This document shows, one piece after another, positions 53,591 through 61,982 of a stretch of DNA of 64,000 bases. Location: contig NZ_MTKN01000009.1 in assembly GCF_001975825.1 (NCBI RefSeq), positions 1 through 64,000 on the forward strand, written 5' to 3'. Positions within the stretch are counted from its first letter, which is position 1. Every line of letters starts with the position of its first letter. A program made the translations under genes and the position numbers. The notes beneath the pieces were generated by a model that ran no database searches, had not been told where the DNA came from, and was given only the letters and a program-made list of their open reading frames with translations. Source of the stretch: [Flexibacter] sp. ATCC 35208 (GTDB taxonomy: Bacteria > Bacteroidota > Bacteroidia > Chitinophagales > Chitinophagaceae).

Positions 53591-53918
53591 CGTCTTCCGT
53601 TTTAATCTTTGTCTAATGTTTATTGTATCAATCTTAAATTCTTATTGTAATGTGAGATAATCGAGATTGAATTAGCATTCATTATCAGGATGCAATTAAT
53701 CATCTTTCCCACCTTGCATCATTCATGCATCAATCTTGTATTCTTTCTTTATTGGCCTTTAGAGGATCGTGCATAGATCAATTATAAGGATGCAATTAAT
53801 TTTCTTTTCCACCTTGCATCATTCCTGTATCAATCTTGTATTCTTTCTTTATTGGCCTTTAGAGGATCGTGCATAGATCAATTATAAGGATGCAATTAAT
53901 TTTCTTTTCCACCTTGCA
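53591..53918. other. Non-coding gap with 100-bp tandem repeat
   Basis: No gene is seen between the beta-barrel start and the end of the YceI gene. The right part holds two and a half copies of a 100-base unit (53681, 53781, 53881), described separately. The left part (53591-53680) is AT-rich and probably contains the promoter of the beta-barrel gene. Confidence 0.7.
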
Positions 53919-53934
53919 TCATTCCTGTATCAGC
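53681..53934. repeat. 100-bp tandem repeat, 2.5 units
   Basis: Units start at ATTATCAGGATGC (53681), ATTATAAGGATGC (53781) and ATTATAAGGATGC (53881). The second and third are nearly identical, the first has several changes (CATCTTTCCCA vs TTTCTTTTCCA; CATGCAT vs CCTGTAT). The last 16 bases of the third copy (53919-53934) are the final codons of the YceI gene, so the unit looks copied from that gene's end outward. Confidence 0.9.
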
Positions 53935-54452
53935 TGTATATTTGCCTCGAGCTGTACATCCTCTCCCAGCAACAATCCGCCAGCTTCCAGTACAGCATTA
54001 TATGTCAATCCGAATTCCCATCTGCTGATGTTTCCCTTCACTTCAAAACCCATTTTCCTTCTGCCATAACCATCTACAGCTACGCCACCATATTCTGCTT
54101 CCAGTTCTATGGGACGACTCACGCCTTTCATGGTCAGTGTACCTGCCAGGCTATATTTATCGCCCTTCATTTTTCTGAAGTAAGCGGATTGAAATGTTAT
54201 TTGTGGAAAGTGTGCCGCATCAAAGAAATCGGCGGACTTTAAGTGGGTATCTCTTTGTTCCTGGTTGGTATCTATACTGTGTACATCCAGTGAGAAATGA
54301 ACTTCTGCATTGTCGATCTGGTGTGGATCGGAGAAGGTTGCACCACCATTGAAGTTATTGAAGGCACCGGTTACATTCGAGATAACAAGGTGTTTGATCT
54401 TAAACTGAACACCTGAGTGATCAGGGTCAATGATCCATTTCTTTTGATTCAT
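53919..54452 (-). CDS. YceI-family protein, cytosolic
   Basis: About 177 residues from MNQKKWIIDPDHSGVQF at 54452 (an ATG 11 codons upstream is less likely). The sequence is a plain YceI domain (VQFKIKHLVISNVTGAFNNFNGGATF..., SADFFDAAHFPQITFQSAYFRKM..., SLAGTLTMKGVSRPIELEAEYGG) without signal peptide, unlike the other YceI gene. The end of the gene lies in a 100-bp tandem repeat. Confidence 0.9.
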   Translation of the reverse strand: MNQKKWIIDPDHSGVQFKIKHLVISNVTGAFNNFNGGATFSDPHQIDNAEVHFSLDVHSIDTNQEQRDTHLKSADFFDAAHFPQITFQSAYFRKMKGDKYSLAGTLTMKGVSRPIELEAEYGGVAVDGYGRRKMGFEVKGNISRWEFGLTYNAVLEAGGLLLGEDVQLEANIQLIQE

Positions 54453-54534
54453 AAACTTGCGCGATTTGTCATTAATTCCATACAAAAGTAGAACGTCTGA
54501 CGCGTTGCATCAATTCCAAAAAAGCACAAAAAAA

Positions 54535-54576
54535 GACCAATTTTCCCTGTCGCCGGCGAGGCAGGAAAAATTGGTC
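54535..54576 (-). terminator. Intrinsic terminator, minus strand
   Basis: Arms GACCAATTTTCCCTG (54535-54549) and CAGGAAAAATTGGTC (54562-54576) pair with one mismatch; read on the minus strand a T run follows. It would end the transcript of the zincin lipoprotein and GH2 genes. Confidence 0.7.
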
Positions 54577-54620
54577 ATGTATTCCGATTTATTGGTTTCA
54601 TTCAATGAGCCATTACCTTC

Positions 54621-54630
54621 TACCTTTGCA
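54621..54630 (+). promoter_or_regulatory. Bacteroidetes-type -7 promoter element
   Basis: TACCTTTGCA fits the TAnnTTTG element of the main Bacteroidetes sigma factor. The matching -33 element is weak (TTTC about 21 bases upstream). A hairpin and intrinsic terminator directly downstream suggest the transcript is a short RNA. Confidence 0.45.
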
Positions 54631-54631
54631 T

Positions 54632-54707
54632 CGCAATGAAAATTGCAGTTTTAACAGTTGTAGGTTTAAGTAATAGCCGTTTCGCCTCTGCGTCATGGCT
54701 TTTTTTA
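54632..54707 (+). ncRNA. Candidate small RNA, about 75 nt
   Basis: Behind the promoter element comes a perfect GCAAT-GAAA-ATTGC tetraloop hairpin (54633-54646), then a single-stranded-looking linker, then an intrinsic terminator: AGCCGT/ATGGCT (54675-54680 with 54695-54700) with an inner CGC-CTCT-GCG stem and T7. It lies in the plus direction opposite and next to the end of the zincin gene (stop at 54709). An overlapping frame of about 50 codons starting at 54637 has no family resemblance. No known family recognised. Confidence 0.45.
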
Positions 54708-54708
54708 T

Positions 54709-55335
54709 TTACAAACCATCCAGCTGCATTGCTTCCAATATCTGGCAATGATAAATGTAATCATACACAGAAGTCACTTCTGTCGGGTAATTGAGTCCAT
54801 ATGGCCAGAAGTGCTGACTATCTCCATACAATACTGCTGTTGAATTACCAGTGAGTGTTCGCAATGTCTGCGTGGCATAGGTACCTGTATAAGTTCCACT
54901 TACGATCAGGGTATTCCACCATACACTCGTAGTGCCTACGCCTACTGTATGTGCTATTTCGTGCAGCGCAGTGGCCAGGTTCATATAATACGTGTTGGAG
55001 CCAAAACGGATACTTCCATTAATATTGCCATCGGCAGTGGATACCGAAGGCACATAGGTCACAGTGATCGCTTTGGTGTAGGTGGTATAATGATTCATAT
55101 ACCATACGGCGCTATCCATGGCAGCAGTGATGAGGGTGTACGCTGCCTGCTCTGTGGACGTAGGACTACCCGATCTGACCAGCGTATAAGTCACGTTGCC
55201 AGTGACAGCAGCTTCGCTACTGGTACTGGCAACGTTATTAGATTTGATATCGGGCAGGTCTTCTGTTTTTTTACAGGCAGCTATTAAGAGCATTACAAGG
55301 CTGATTGCTACTAGCAAACGGGGTTTTCTTTTCAT
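54709..55335 (-). CDS. Zincin-like lipoprotein with HExxH
   Basis: 209 residues from MKRKPRLLVAI at 55335; the longer open frame upstream to 55497 lies mostly inside the GH2 gene's end and is unlikely. Lipobox LIAAC (Cys21). The motif LHEIAHTVGVGT (His125, Glu126, His129) is a zinc-metallopeptidase HExxH; the extended ligand is not certain, possibly a later His (QHFWPYGLNYP). Likely an extracellular peptidase-like protein. It follows the GH2 gene on the same strand by 26 bases. Confidence 0.7.
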   Translation of the reverse strand: MKRKPRLLVAISLVMLLIAACKKTEDLPDIKSNNVASTSSEAAVTGNVTYTLVRSGSPTSTEQAAYTLITAAMDSAVWYMNHYTTYTKAITVTYVPSVSTADGNINGSIRFGSNTYYMNLATALHEIAHTVGVGTTSVWWNTLIVSGTYTGTYATQTLRTLTGNSTAVLYGDSQHFWPYGLNYPTEVTSVYDYIYHCQILEAMQLDGL

Positions 55336-55361
55336 TTTTGAGGGTTTTAAAAAATTACAGA

Positions 55362-57770
55362 TTAAAATGTAACGGTAGCTGCCTCCAATCCATTTCCTGT
55401 AGCTTTTAGTACCACTGCTCCTGGTTTGTTTCCTGCTTTGATGATCAACTGAGCATGCCCGTTGAAGAGGCTGCGTTGCCATGCACCTGGTACACATTTA
55501 TCGGGTTCATGACTGCTGGGATCACCATTGCCGACACCGATGATGTCTGCCTGGCCATCCAGTGAGAAGTGGATCATATCGCCGGCTACGGGCACTATTC
55601 TGCCCTTATCATCCACTGCACTCACGTTTACTACGACAGCGTCTTCGCCATCAGCCTGCAAAGTTGTCTTTGAGGGGGTTAATACAATCCGTTTAGGAGC
55701 ACCGGTGGTTTCTACCTTGCTGGTGATCTTTTTACCTTTCTTATAAGCTACCGCTTCGAGGGTACCGGGTTCATAGTTGACGCTCCAGCGGAGGTGTCCA
55801 TTGACCGGCATATCTTTTTTTCCAAGGCTTTTGCCATTGAGGAAGAGTTCTACATTTTCTGCATTGGTATTGATCCATACCAGTACGGGCTGTCCTTCTT
55901 TTCCTTGCCAGTTCCAGTGTGGGGCAATGTTCAGCACATCTTTGTCCGTCCACCAGGCCTGGTAGTAGTAATATACATTTTTAGGGAAGCCGCACATGTC
56001 CATGATACCAAAGTGAGAGTTGATATTTGGCCAGCTGTAGGGCGTAGGTTCACCACGATAGTCGAAGCCTGTCCAGGCAAAACCACCCATAAACCAGGGG
56101 CGTGCGGCGGCCAGTTTCCACCAGATCTCCGCAGTAGATGCCCAGGATGGGTAGGTGCTGTCATAGTCAGGTACATAGCCGTTTACGGTATCTTTTATGT
56201 AGATGCCGCGGGTGGTGACAGTGCTGGCTACTTCTGTGCCTATTACCGGTTGTTCAGGATGATCTTTGTGATAGCCATCGATGCCGCCGAGGTTATAGTT
56301 GAAACCGCGTACGGGAATTACTTCGTTCACACCATGAAATATGTTCGGCATATTTGCAGCATAGGTGCTGGTGCGGGAAGGATCCAGCTCCTGCTGTACG
56401 AACAGGTTGTGTTGGGCAATGCGCTTGCCTATGTCGGTATATTGGGTTTGGAATTCTTCGTTACCGATAGACCAGATGAAGATGCTTGGATGGTTTCTGT
56501 CTCTCAGGATCAGCTTGCGCAATTGCCCTTCGTATTCAGGACCACTGTTTAGTAATCTGGTTTCATCCATTACGATCATACCAAGGCTATCGCAGGCATC
56601 CAGTAACTCAGGGGTAGGAGGATTGTGGCTGGTGCGATAGGCGTTGGTACCCATTTCTTTCAGCAATCCAATTCTATAGTATTGGAGGTAGTCGGGTAAG
56701 GCGGCGCCTACGCCGGCATGGTCCTGATGACAACATACACCCTGTACTTTGATGTTTTTACCATTGAGGAAGAAGCCTTTATCCTTGTCCATTACAATGG
56801 TGCGAACACCAAAACGCACTTTCATACTATCGATGGTTTTACCATTTGATTGTACGATAGCGACGGCACGGTATAGATAGGGGTTTTCCAGTGACCAGAG
56901 TTGTGGTTGTGTGATGGTTAAAGCCTGTGAGAGCTTTTTGCTTTCATTGATGGCGAGGGACAGTGGTTGTGGTTTGCTTTGTGCCAGTGTCTTGCCTTCC
57001 CTGTTGGTGATCACGGTGTATACAGTGGCATTGGCAGGGGTGATATTTTCATTCTTTACAGTAGTTTCGATGGTGACGATAGCATCGTTTCCTTTTTGTG
57101 TGGAGTGAACAAATACGCCACCGTCTGTAGCGATGTGAAGGTTGTTGGTGACATTGAGCCATACGTGGCGGTAGATGCCAGCTCCTTCGTAGAACCAGCC
57201 TTCATTTTGAGTGGCGTCGGCGCGGACTACGAGGACGTTGGGTTTGTCGAATTGTAATACATCGGTGATGTCGTAGGAGGCGCCTGTGTAGCCGCTGAAG
57301 TTACCGCCGAGGTAGTAGCCGTTTACCCATACTTTGCTGTCGCGGTATACGCCGTCGAGTTGGATGACGAAGCGGTTGCCGGAGTCGGCGCGGGCTATGT
57401 TGAAGGTTTTGCGGTACCAGCCGATGCTGTTTTCGGGGAAGCCGCCGCCTACTGGTTTGTAGCCTTTTCCTTCGAGGTCACCTTTTTTTGAATATTGGAA
57501 TGGCAGGGCGACAGCCCAGTCGTGTGGGAGTTGGATGTCTTGCCAGGTGTTATCGTTGAATTTGGGTTCGATGCAGGTGTTGATTGCGGAACCCGATTTT
57601 GAGAAGGAGGTTTCAAGGCCATAGTTGAAATCTCTTTCTGCGTTGCCGGCGTGGCCGAGGGAGAATTTCCAGTTTGAGTCGAAGTTGATGTGTCTGCGTA
57701 GTGGTGACTGCGCAGCGGCGGTGAGGCCGATGGTTAGTGCTGAGAATAAAAGCAGCAGGTCTTTTTTCAT
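55362..57770 (-). CDS. GH2 family glycoside hydrolase (beta-galactosidase-like), exported
   Basis: About 802 residues from MKKDLLLLFSALT at 57770 (ATG at 57806 gives a longer leader). Signal peptide ends AAAQS; N-terminal jelly roll (GGFPENSIGWYRKTF), Ig-like domains, then the TIM barrel with acid/base Glu438 in FIWSIGNEEF and nucleophile Glu513 in VIGTEVAST. Such enzymes cut beta-galactosides, beta-glucuronides or beta-mannosides; specificity is not clear. It precedes the zincin lipoprotein gene. Confidence 0.92.
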   Translation of the reverse strand: MKKDLLLLFSALTIGLTAAAQSPLRRHINFDSNWKFSLGHAGNAERDFNYGLETSFSKSGSAINTCIEPKFNDNTWQDIQLPHDWAVALPFQYSKKGDLEGKGYKPVGGGFPENSIGWYRKTFNIARADSGNRFVIQLDGVYRDSKVWVNGYYLGGNFSGYTGASYDITDVLQFDKPNVLVVRADATQNEGWFYEGAGIYRHVWLNVTNNLHIATDGGVFVHSTQKGNDAIVTIETTVKNENITPANATVYTVITNREGKTLAQSKPQPLSLAINESKKLSQALTITQPQLWSLENPYLYRAVAIVQSNGKTIDSMKVRFGVRTIVMDKDKGFFLNGKNIKVQGVCCHQDHAGVGAALPDYLQYYRIGLLKEMGTNAYRTSHNPPTPELLDACDSLGMIVMDETRLLNSGPEYEGQLRKLILRDRNHPSIFIWSIGNEEFQTQYTDIGKRIAQHNLFVQQELDPSRTSTYAANMPNIFHGVNEVIPVRGFNYNLGGIDGYHKDHPEQPVIGTEVASTVTTRGIYIKDTVNGYVPDYDSTYPSWASTAEIWWKLAAARPWFMGGFAWTGFDYRGEPTPYSWPNINSHFGIMDMCGFPKNVYYYYQAWWTDKDVLNIAPHWNWQGKEGQPVLVWINTNAENVELFLNGKSLGKKDMPVNGHLRWSVNYEPGTLEAVAYKKGKKITSKVETTGAPKRIVLTPSKTTLQADGEDAVVVNVSAVDDKGRIVPVAGDMIHFSLDGQADIIGVGNGDPSSHEPDKCVPGAWQRSLFNGHAQLIIKAGNKPGAVVLKATGNGLEAATVTF

Positions 57771-57856
57771 GATAATGATTTTCCTTACGTGGTGAGAGGA
57801 GAGCAATATAGGAATTAATAATTGTAAAAAAGACAGTTTTTATCATATATAGGGGC

Positions 57857-57893
57857 AAAAAAAATCATCAGCCTTCGGCAGATGATTTTTTTT
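57857..57893 (-). terminator. Intrinsic terminator
   Basis: AAAAAATCATC-A-GCC / GGC-A-GATGATTTTTT stem around TTC, with A and T runs on both sides. It lies 94 bases past the stop of the multicopper oxidase gene (minus strand, 57987) and upstream of the GH2 start, and should end the oxidase transcript. Confidence 0.8.
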
Positions 57894-57986
57894 CGGGAGC
57901 GGAAGAAGCCTGTATCAGCAGGCCTCTCCGCAGATTATTGTAGCAGATCACAATGACAAGTAAGGTTAATATTTGCGTAGCATTAG

Positions 57987-60185
57987 TTAATATCTAAGCG
58001 TGACACCTGCGCCAAAACCCATGTCGCTATCGTAGTGAGTAGATAAAGCCAAGTAATTTGTCCAGATGTACCGGAAGCCGGCCATGTATTCGCGATCTGT
58101 GTTTGCCATGAACTGGAAGCGTAGCCGGCGGGTGATAGGAATATCTTCGCGGCTTAGTTGCAGTCTGAGTTTGCCATCGGTATCGATGGAGGCATCGGCA
58201 GTAATCAGCATGGGTAGCGTATATTCGAGACCTGCATGCAGTACACCGCGTTTATTGCGGGTATTGGTCTGGGCGAATAAGTTTTTTTCTGGTTGTTTTT
58301 CACGGCGGTAGCGGAAATCCCAGCCGATATAGGGGAATAACCATTGCATGCGGCCGAGGTAGCGGCCAAAATGGCTTTCTGTTTCATAGCCGTTTTCTGC
58401 GTTGAGGCCGACTCTCCATTCTGTTTGTAAACGGTAGCGGGTATTGGCAAATTGTATGGTACCATCGCTGCCATTGCTTTCTAATCCGACTTCTGCCATC
58501 GTATGAATTTGCCTGTCATCAGCTTTTATTTTCCGGTATGACTTTTCAGGATTTGGGAGTTCAGGATTGACAGGTGAATTTTCGTAACTGAACACACGGC
58601 CCATGCCGCTCATCATATGGTATAAGATGTGGCAATGGAAGAACCAGTCACCGCTTTCTGTGGCGGCAAATTCGATGGTATCTCTTTCCATTGGCATAAT
58701 ATCAAGGGTGTGCTTTAGGGGCGAGTAATCGCCCTGACCATTCAGTACACGGAAGAAATGACCGTGTAGGTGCATGGGGTGGCGCATCATGGTATTGTTG
58801 TATAAAATGATGCGGACGTTTTCTCCTTTTTTAATGAGGATCTTATCTGATTCGGAAACGGTTTTGTTATTGATTGTCCATACGTAACGGTTCATGTTGC
58901 CGGTGAGGTCGAAATGGAGTTCCTTTATGGGACCGGCGGGCAGGGTTGTTTTTTCGGTAGCACGGAGCATGCTGTAATTGAGGGTGACAAGGTCATCGTT
59001 ATTGCTCATATTGCCCATGTCGCTCTTATTCTTGTCCATATGCATATTCATATCCGAATGCATGTGGTCCATATTGCCAGCAGGCTTCTTTTTGCGATCC
59101 AGTTCAGGATACATCACTGTATTCATATCCATCTGCTGTGATGACATATTCATCCCCATATCATCCATATCTCCATTCCTCTTCATCATGCCATTCATCA
59201 TCTTCATCCCTTCAAAATATCTTAATCGGGGCAAACGATCTGCTGGCATGGCCATCCCACTTCCTAACAGCACAGAAGTACTATTCGTTCTATCTTCTGA
59301 AGTAGCGAGAAATTCATACTGCATATCTTCAGGAATCGTTACTACCACATCATATGTTTCTGCTACACCTACAATTAAGCGATCTACTTCCACAGGTGCT
59401 ACATCCTTTCCATCATTTGCTACTACGGTAATCTTTCCGCCTGAATAAGTGAGCCAGAAATAAGTAGAAGAACTCCCATTCACCACACGCAATTTCACTT
59501 TATCTCCCCCTTTGTATTGAAGCAATGTATCTGTGATCTTTCCATTCGTCATGAAATGATTATAATATACATCGCTCACATCCATTGCCAGCATGCGTTT
59601 CCATTCATTCGTTACTTTGGTACCGAATTTACCGGCTTTGATCGCCTCTCCATAACTTTGCACACTATTCTTTTTTACAGAGAACCAGTCTGACGCATTA
59701 TGCAAATATCTGTCTACCGTATGTGGATTCATGTGGGTATAATCACTCAGCAGCATGGTATATTCATTCTGTGGCTGTTCCTTCCTTTTATGAATTACAA
59801 TTGCGCCATACAGTCCACTCTGCTCCTGGAGCATGGTATGTGAATGATACCAGTAAGTACCATTTTGAATAACAGGAAATTTATATTCATGGGTTTCTCC
59901 TGCTTTGATAGGCGCCGTGGTGAGATAGGATACACCATCGTATCTATTGGGCAAAAGAATACCATGCCAGTGAACAGACGTTTCCATCCCCATCTGGTTG
60001 TGTACGTAGATTAGTGCGGTATCACCTTCTGTAAATTCCAATACAGGGCCGGGGCTTCCACCATTAATGGTCATTTCATGGTGCATGTGACCATGGGCAA
60101 TATACAGGTCATATCGCACAGTTCGCTGTGCAAAGGCTGCTGTATAACACAGCGACAGTAAAAGTATAGATAATAGATTCCTCAC
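57987..60185 (-). CDS. Multicopper oxidase fused to CopB-like outer-membrane barrel
   Basis: 732 residues; signal peptide ends FAQ (20). Copper ligands: VHWHG (His72, His74), YWYHSHTM (His114, His116), PMHLHGHFF (about 471-476) and FFHCHILYHMM (Cys518 for the type 1 site). Residues 327-393 form a Met/His-rich insertion (for example MKMMNGMMKRNGDMDDMG). From about 565 the sequence changes to a CopB-like barrel (FPYIGWDFRYRREKQPEKN ... FMAGFRYIWTNYLALSTHYDSDMGFGAG), so one chain joins CopA-like oxidase and CopB-like domains. Role: copper detoxification or oxidation of Cu(I). Confidence 0.88.
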   Translation of the reverse strand: MRNLLSILLLSLCYTAAFAQRTVRYDLYIAHGHMHHEMTINGGSPGPVLEFTEGDTALIYVHNQMGMETSVHWHGILLPNRYDGVSYLTTAPIKAGETHEYKFPVIQNGTYWYHSHTMLQEQSGLYGAIVIHKRKEQPQNEYTMLLSDYTHMNPHTVDRYLHNASDWFSVKKNSVQSYGEAIKAGKFGTKVTNEWKRMLAMDVSDVYYNHFMTNGKITDTLLQYKGGDKVKLRVVNGSSSTYFWLTYSGGKITVVANDGKDVAPVEVDRLIVGVAETYDVVVTIPEDMQYEFLATSEDRTNSTSVLLGSGMAMPADRLPRLRYFEGMKMMNGMMKRNGDMDDMGMNMSSQQMDMNTVMYPELDRKKKPAGNMDHMHSDMNMHMDKNKSDMGNMSNNDDLVTLNYSMLRATEKTTLPAGPIKELHFDLTGNMNRYVWTINNKTVSESDKILIKKGENVRIILYNNTMMRHPMHLHGHFFRVLNGQGDYSPLKHTLDIMPMERDTIEFAATESGDWFFHCHILYHMMSGMGRVFSYENSPVNPELPNPEKSYRKIKADDRQIHTMAEVGLESNGSDGTIQFANTRYRLQTEWRVGLNAENGYETESHFGRYLGRMQWLFPYIGWDFRYRREKQPEKNLFAQTNTRNKRGVLHAGLEYTLPMLITADASIDTDGKLRLQLSREDIPITRRLRFQFMANTDREYMAGFRYIWTNYLALSTHYDSDMGFGAGVTLRY

Positions 60186-60241
60186 CTGATAAAGATAAAC
60201 CAGGAACAGGTATAGAATTTCAGGGGAGTTGTATAAAATTA

Positions 60242-60556
60242 TTAGTTCTTACTGAAGGTTATCCTGATAAAGTGAGATTCCCATTGTTCAATGTCATGCT
60301 TATACATCTCTTCCACCTTAAAGTGTGGGCTGGTTGGAGACTGTTCCGGAGCAGGCGCCACACGGCAGTGATGCTTATATTCCAGTATGATCCCTGTCGA
60401 GACTATACTCTTTTGTATCACTTTAGGTGTGGGCACCTGAGGTTCCGAAACTATAAAAGGCCCCCCTTTCTTTCTTTTTCTAAATAACACCATCGACACA
60501 GCGATGGCTACAACCGGCAGAAGGAATAATAGTTCCTTCGTCAAGTTACTTTCCAT
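60242..60556 (-). CDS. Small single-helix membrane protein
   Basis: 104 residues: one membrane helix (about 8-25, LLFLLPVVAIAVSMVLF) followed by a basic RKRKKGG stop-transfer and a soluble part containing HHCRV and HDIEQWESHFI. It lies 8 bases downstream of the response regulator and is co-transcribed with the two-component genes. No domain recognised. Confidence 0.6.
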   Translation of the reverse strand: MESNLTKELLFLLPVVAIAVSMVLFRKRKKGGPFIVSEPQVPTPKVIQKSIVSTGIILEYKHHCRVAPAPEQSPTSPHFKVEEMYKHDIEQWESHFIRITFSKN

Positions 60557-60564
60557 AAAAAAAA

Positions 60565-60945
60565 CTAAAGTATCCCTGTTTGCTGCAAAATAGCTGCCTG
60601 CATGGCGGCCTTGTCTACGGCCTGCAGGAAACGGTCATACTGAAATGGTTTTAAGAGAAAATCGGCTGCCCTGGCATTGAATCCTTCGATCGCATATTCG
60701 CTGTAAGCAGTTGTAAACACAACTACCATTTTGCGGGGTAATGATTTATAAAAGTCCATTCCTGATACGTTTGGCATTCGGATATCAATGAACAATACGT
60801 CTATCAAATGCTCTTCCAGATATTCTAATGCTGCTGCCGTGCTGGTAAATACCTGTTCCAGGCTTATAAGATCTGTTTTATTACAATATGTTTTGATAAC
60901 CTGCAGTGCAGGTGGTTCATCGTCTATCGCTATTGCTTTCATCAT
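60565..60945 (-). CDS. Receiver-only response regulator (LytR-type)
   Basis: 126 residues with a full receiver domain: IDDEPPA (Asp8-Asp9), phosphoacceptor Asp54 in LFIDIRMPNVSG, Thr near 79 and Lys99 in LLKPFQYD. Receivers of this type normally carry a LytTR DNA-binding domain; here the protein ends after it and no LytTR sequence follows. The ATG overlaps the kinase stop by 4 bases. It might signal by protein contact or to an outside target. Confidence 0.85.
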   Translation of the reverse strand: MMKAIAIDDEPPALQVIKTYCNKTDLISLEQVFTSTAAALEYLEEHLIDVLFIDIRMPNVSGMDFYKSLPRKMVVVFTTAYSEYAIEGFNARAADFLLKPFQYDRFLQAVDKAAMQAAILQQTGIL

Positions 60946-61982
60946 GCCAGATCCATTGAAAGTTGTACAGAAAATTCCTCTTCATTCTCTGTTATATTTA
61001 ACTGATGTCGGGAGGGGTATAGTAATTGTAACCTTTTGATGGTGTTCTCCATTCCTATCCCCTCCCCGTCTACCTGTCTTTTGCTCACTTTTCTATTGGT
61101 CACATGAAGGACCAGTTGTTGTGCTGATAACTGAATAATGATATTTATATCTGATGGGGCATCCGGATTTACACCATGCTTAAATGCATTTTCTATGAAG
61201 GAAATCAGGATGAGCGGTGCTATCTGCAAATCATTTGTACCTACCTGTACCTGGCTATGAATAGGTGCTGTATTTCCCAGTCTGGCCTGTTGTAGTGAGA
61301 TATAACTGGTAATATACTTGATCTCACGTTCCAGTGGTACCTTGTGTTGGTTGGCATCTCTGAGCACATAGCGCATCAGTTCAGATAACTCTATAATTGC
61401 ATCCGGTGCGGCATCGTCCTTGATCAATACCAGAGAATAAATACTATTCAGGGTATTGAATAAAAAATGCGGGCTGATCTGTCCTTTCAGATGCATCAGC
61501 TCATCATTGTACCGGGCCGTCTCTGCCAGAAACCAGCGGTTTCTGATACGCAGTAATACTGATGTAAGTATGACGATAGCGAATAGGAATATATGATGCC
61601 TGATCTGCTCAGGAAAACTTCCTCCGTTCGGCATAGGTCCCATCCCATGTGCATCCGGCATTGGCATCGGTGGTACAGGCGCAGGCTGCCAGGGTATATG
61701 TCCCGTAAGCAGGGAAGGCAGTACACAAATCATAATGAATGCCAACACAATACCTGTCAAATATAATGCATACCTCCGCTTAAAATATATGACGGGGATC
61801 AGCCAGTAATAATTGAGATAAAATACAAGCAGCATGAGTGCATTGCCGATCAGGTCCCTGATATCAGGACGGGAAAAGTATCCCGTTTCCTCAGGCGGCC
61901 TGGGAGAAAGCAACAGGGGTACGAACAAAAATGCCATACTCCCAAATATGTGGTACCATATGTACTTGCGGTCCCTGGCCAT
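60942..61982 (-). CDS. LytS-type sensor histidine kinase
   Basis: 346 residues: four membrane helices (about 10-150) with a Pro/Met-rich loop (PAPVPPMPMPDAHGMGPMPNGG), then the His_kinase core QISPHFLFNTLNSIYSL (His172) and an ATPase domain (LISFIENAFKHGV, GIGMENTIKRLQLLYP). It partners the receiver-only regulator, whose gene overlaps by 4 bases. Confidence 0.9.
   Translation of the reverse strand: MARDRKYIWYHIFGSMAFLFVPLLLSPRPPEETGYFSRPDIRDLIGNALMLLVFYLNYYWLIPVIYFKRRYALYLTGIVLAFIMICVLPSLLTGHIPWQPAPVPPMPMPDAHGMGPMPNGGSFPEQIRHHIFLFAIVILTSVLLRIRNRWFLAETARYNDELMHLKGQISPHFLFNTLNSIYSLVLIKDDAAPDAIIELSELMRYVLRDANQHKVPLEREIKYITSYISLQQARLGNTAPIHSQVQVGTNDLQIAPLILISFIENAFKHGVNPDAPSDINIIIQLSAQQLVLHVTNRKVSKRQVDGEGIGMENTIKRLQLLYPSRHQLNITENEEEFSVQLSMDLA

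Noticed and set aside
53681..53934. CRISPR array
   Set aside because: The repeated unit is 100 bases without a spacer/repeat pattern, and no cas gene is near. It is a simple tandem duplication.
54637..54789. Plus-strand frame of about 50 codons beginning MKIAVLTVVGLSN
   Set aside because: It would run through an intrinsic terminator and into the antisense of the zincin gene; a short RNA explains the promoter and hairpins better.
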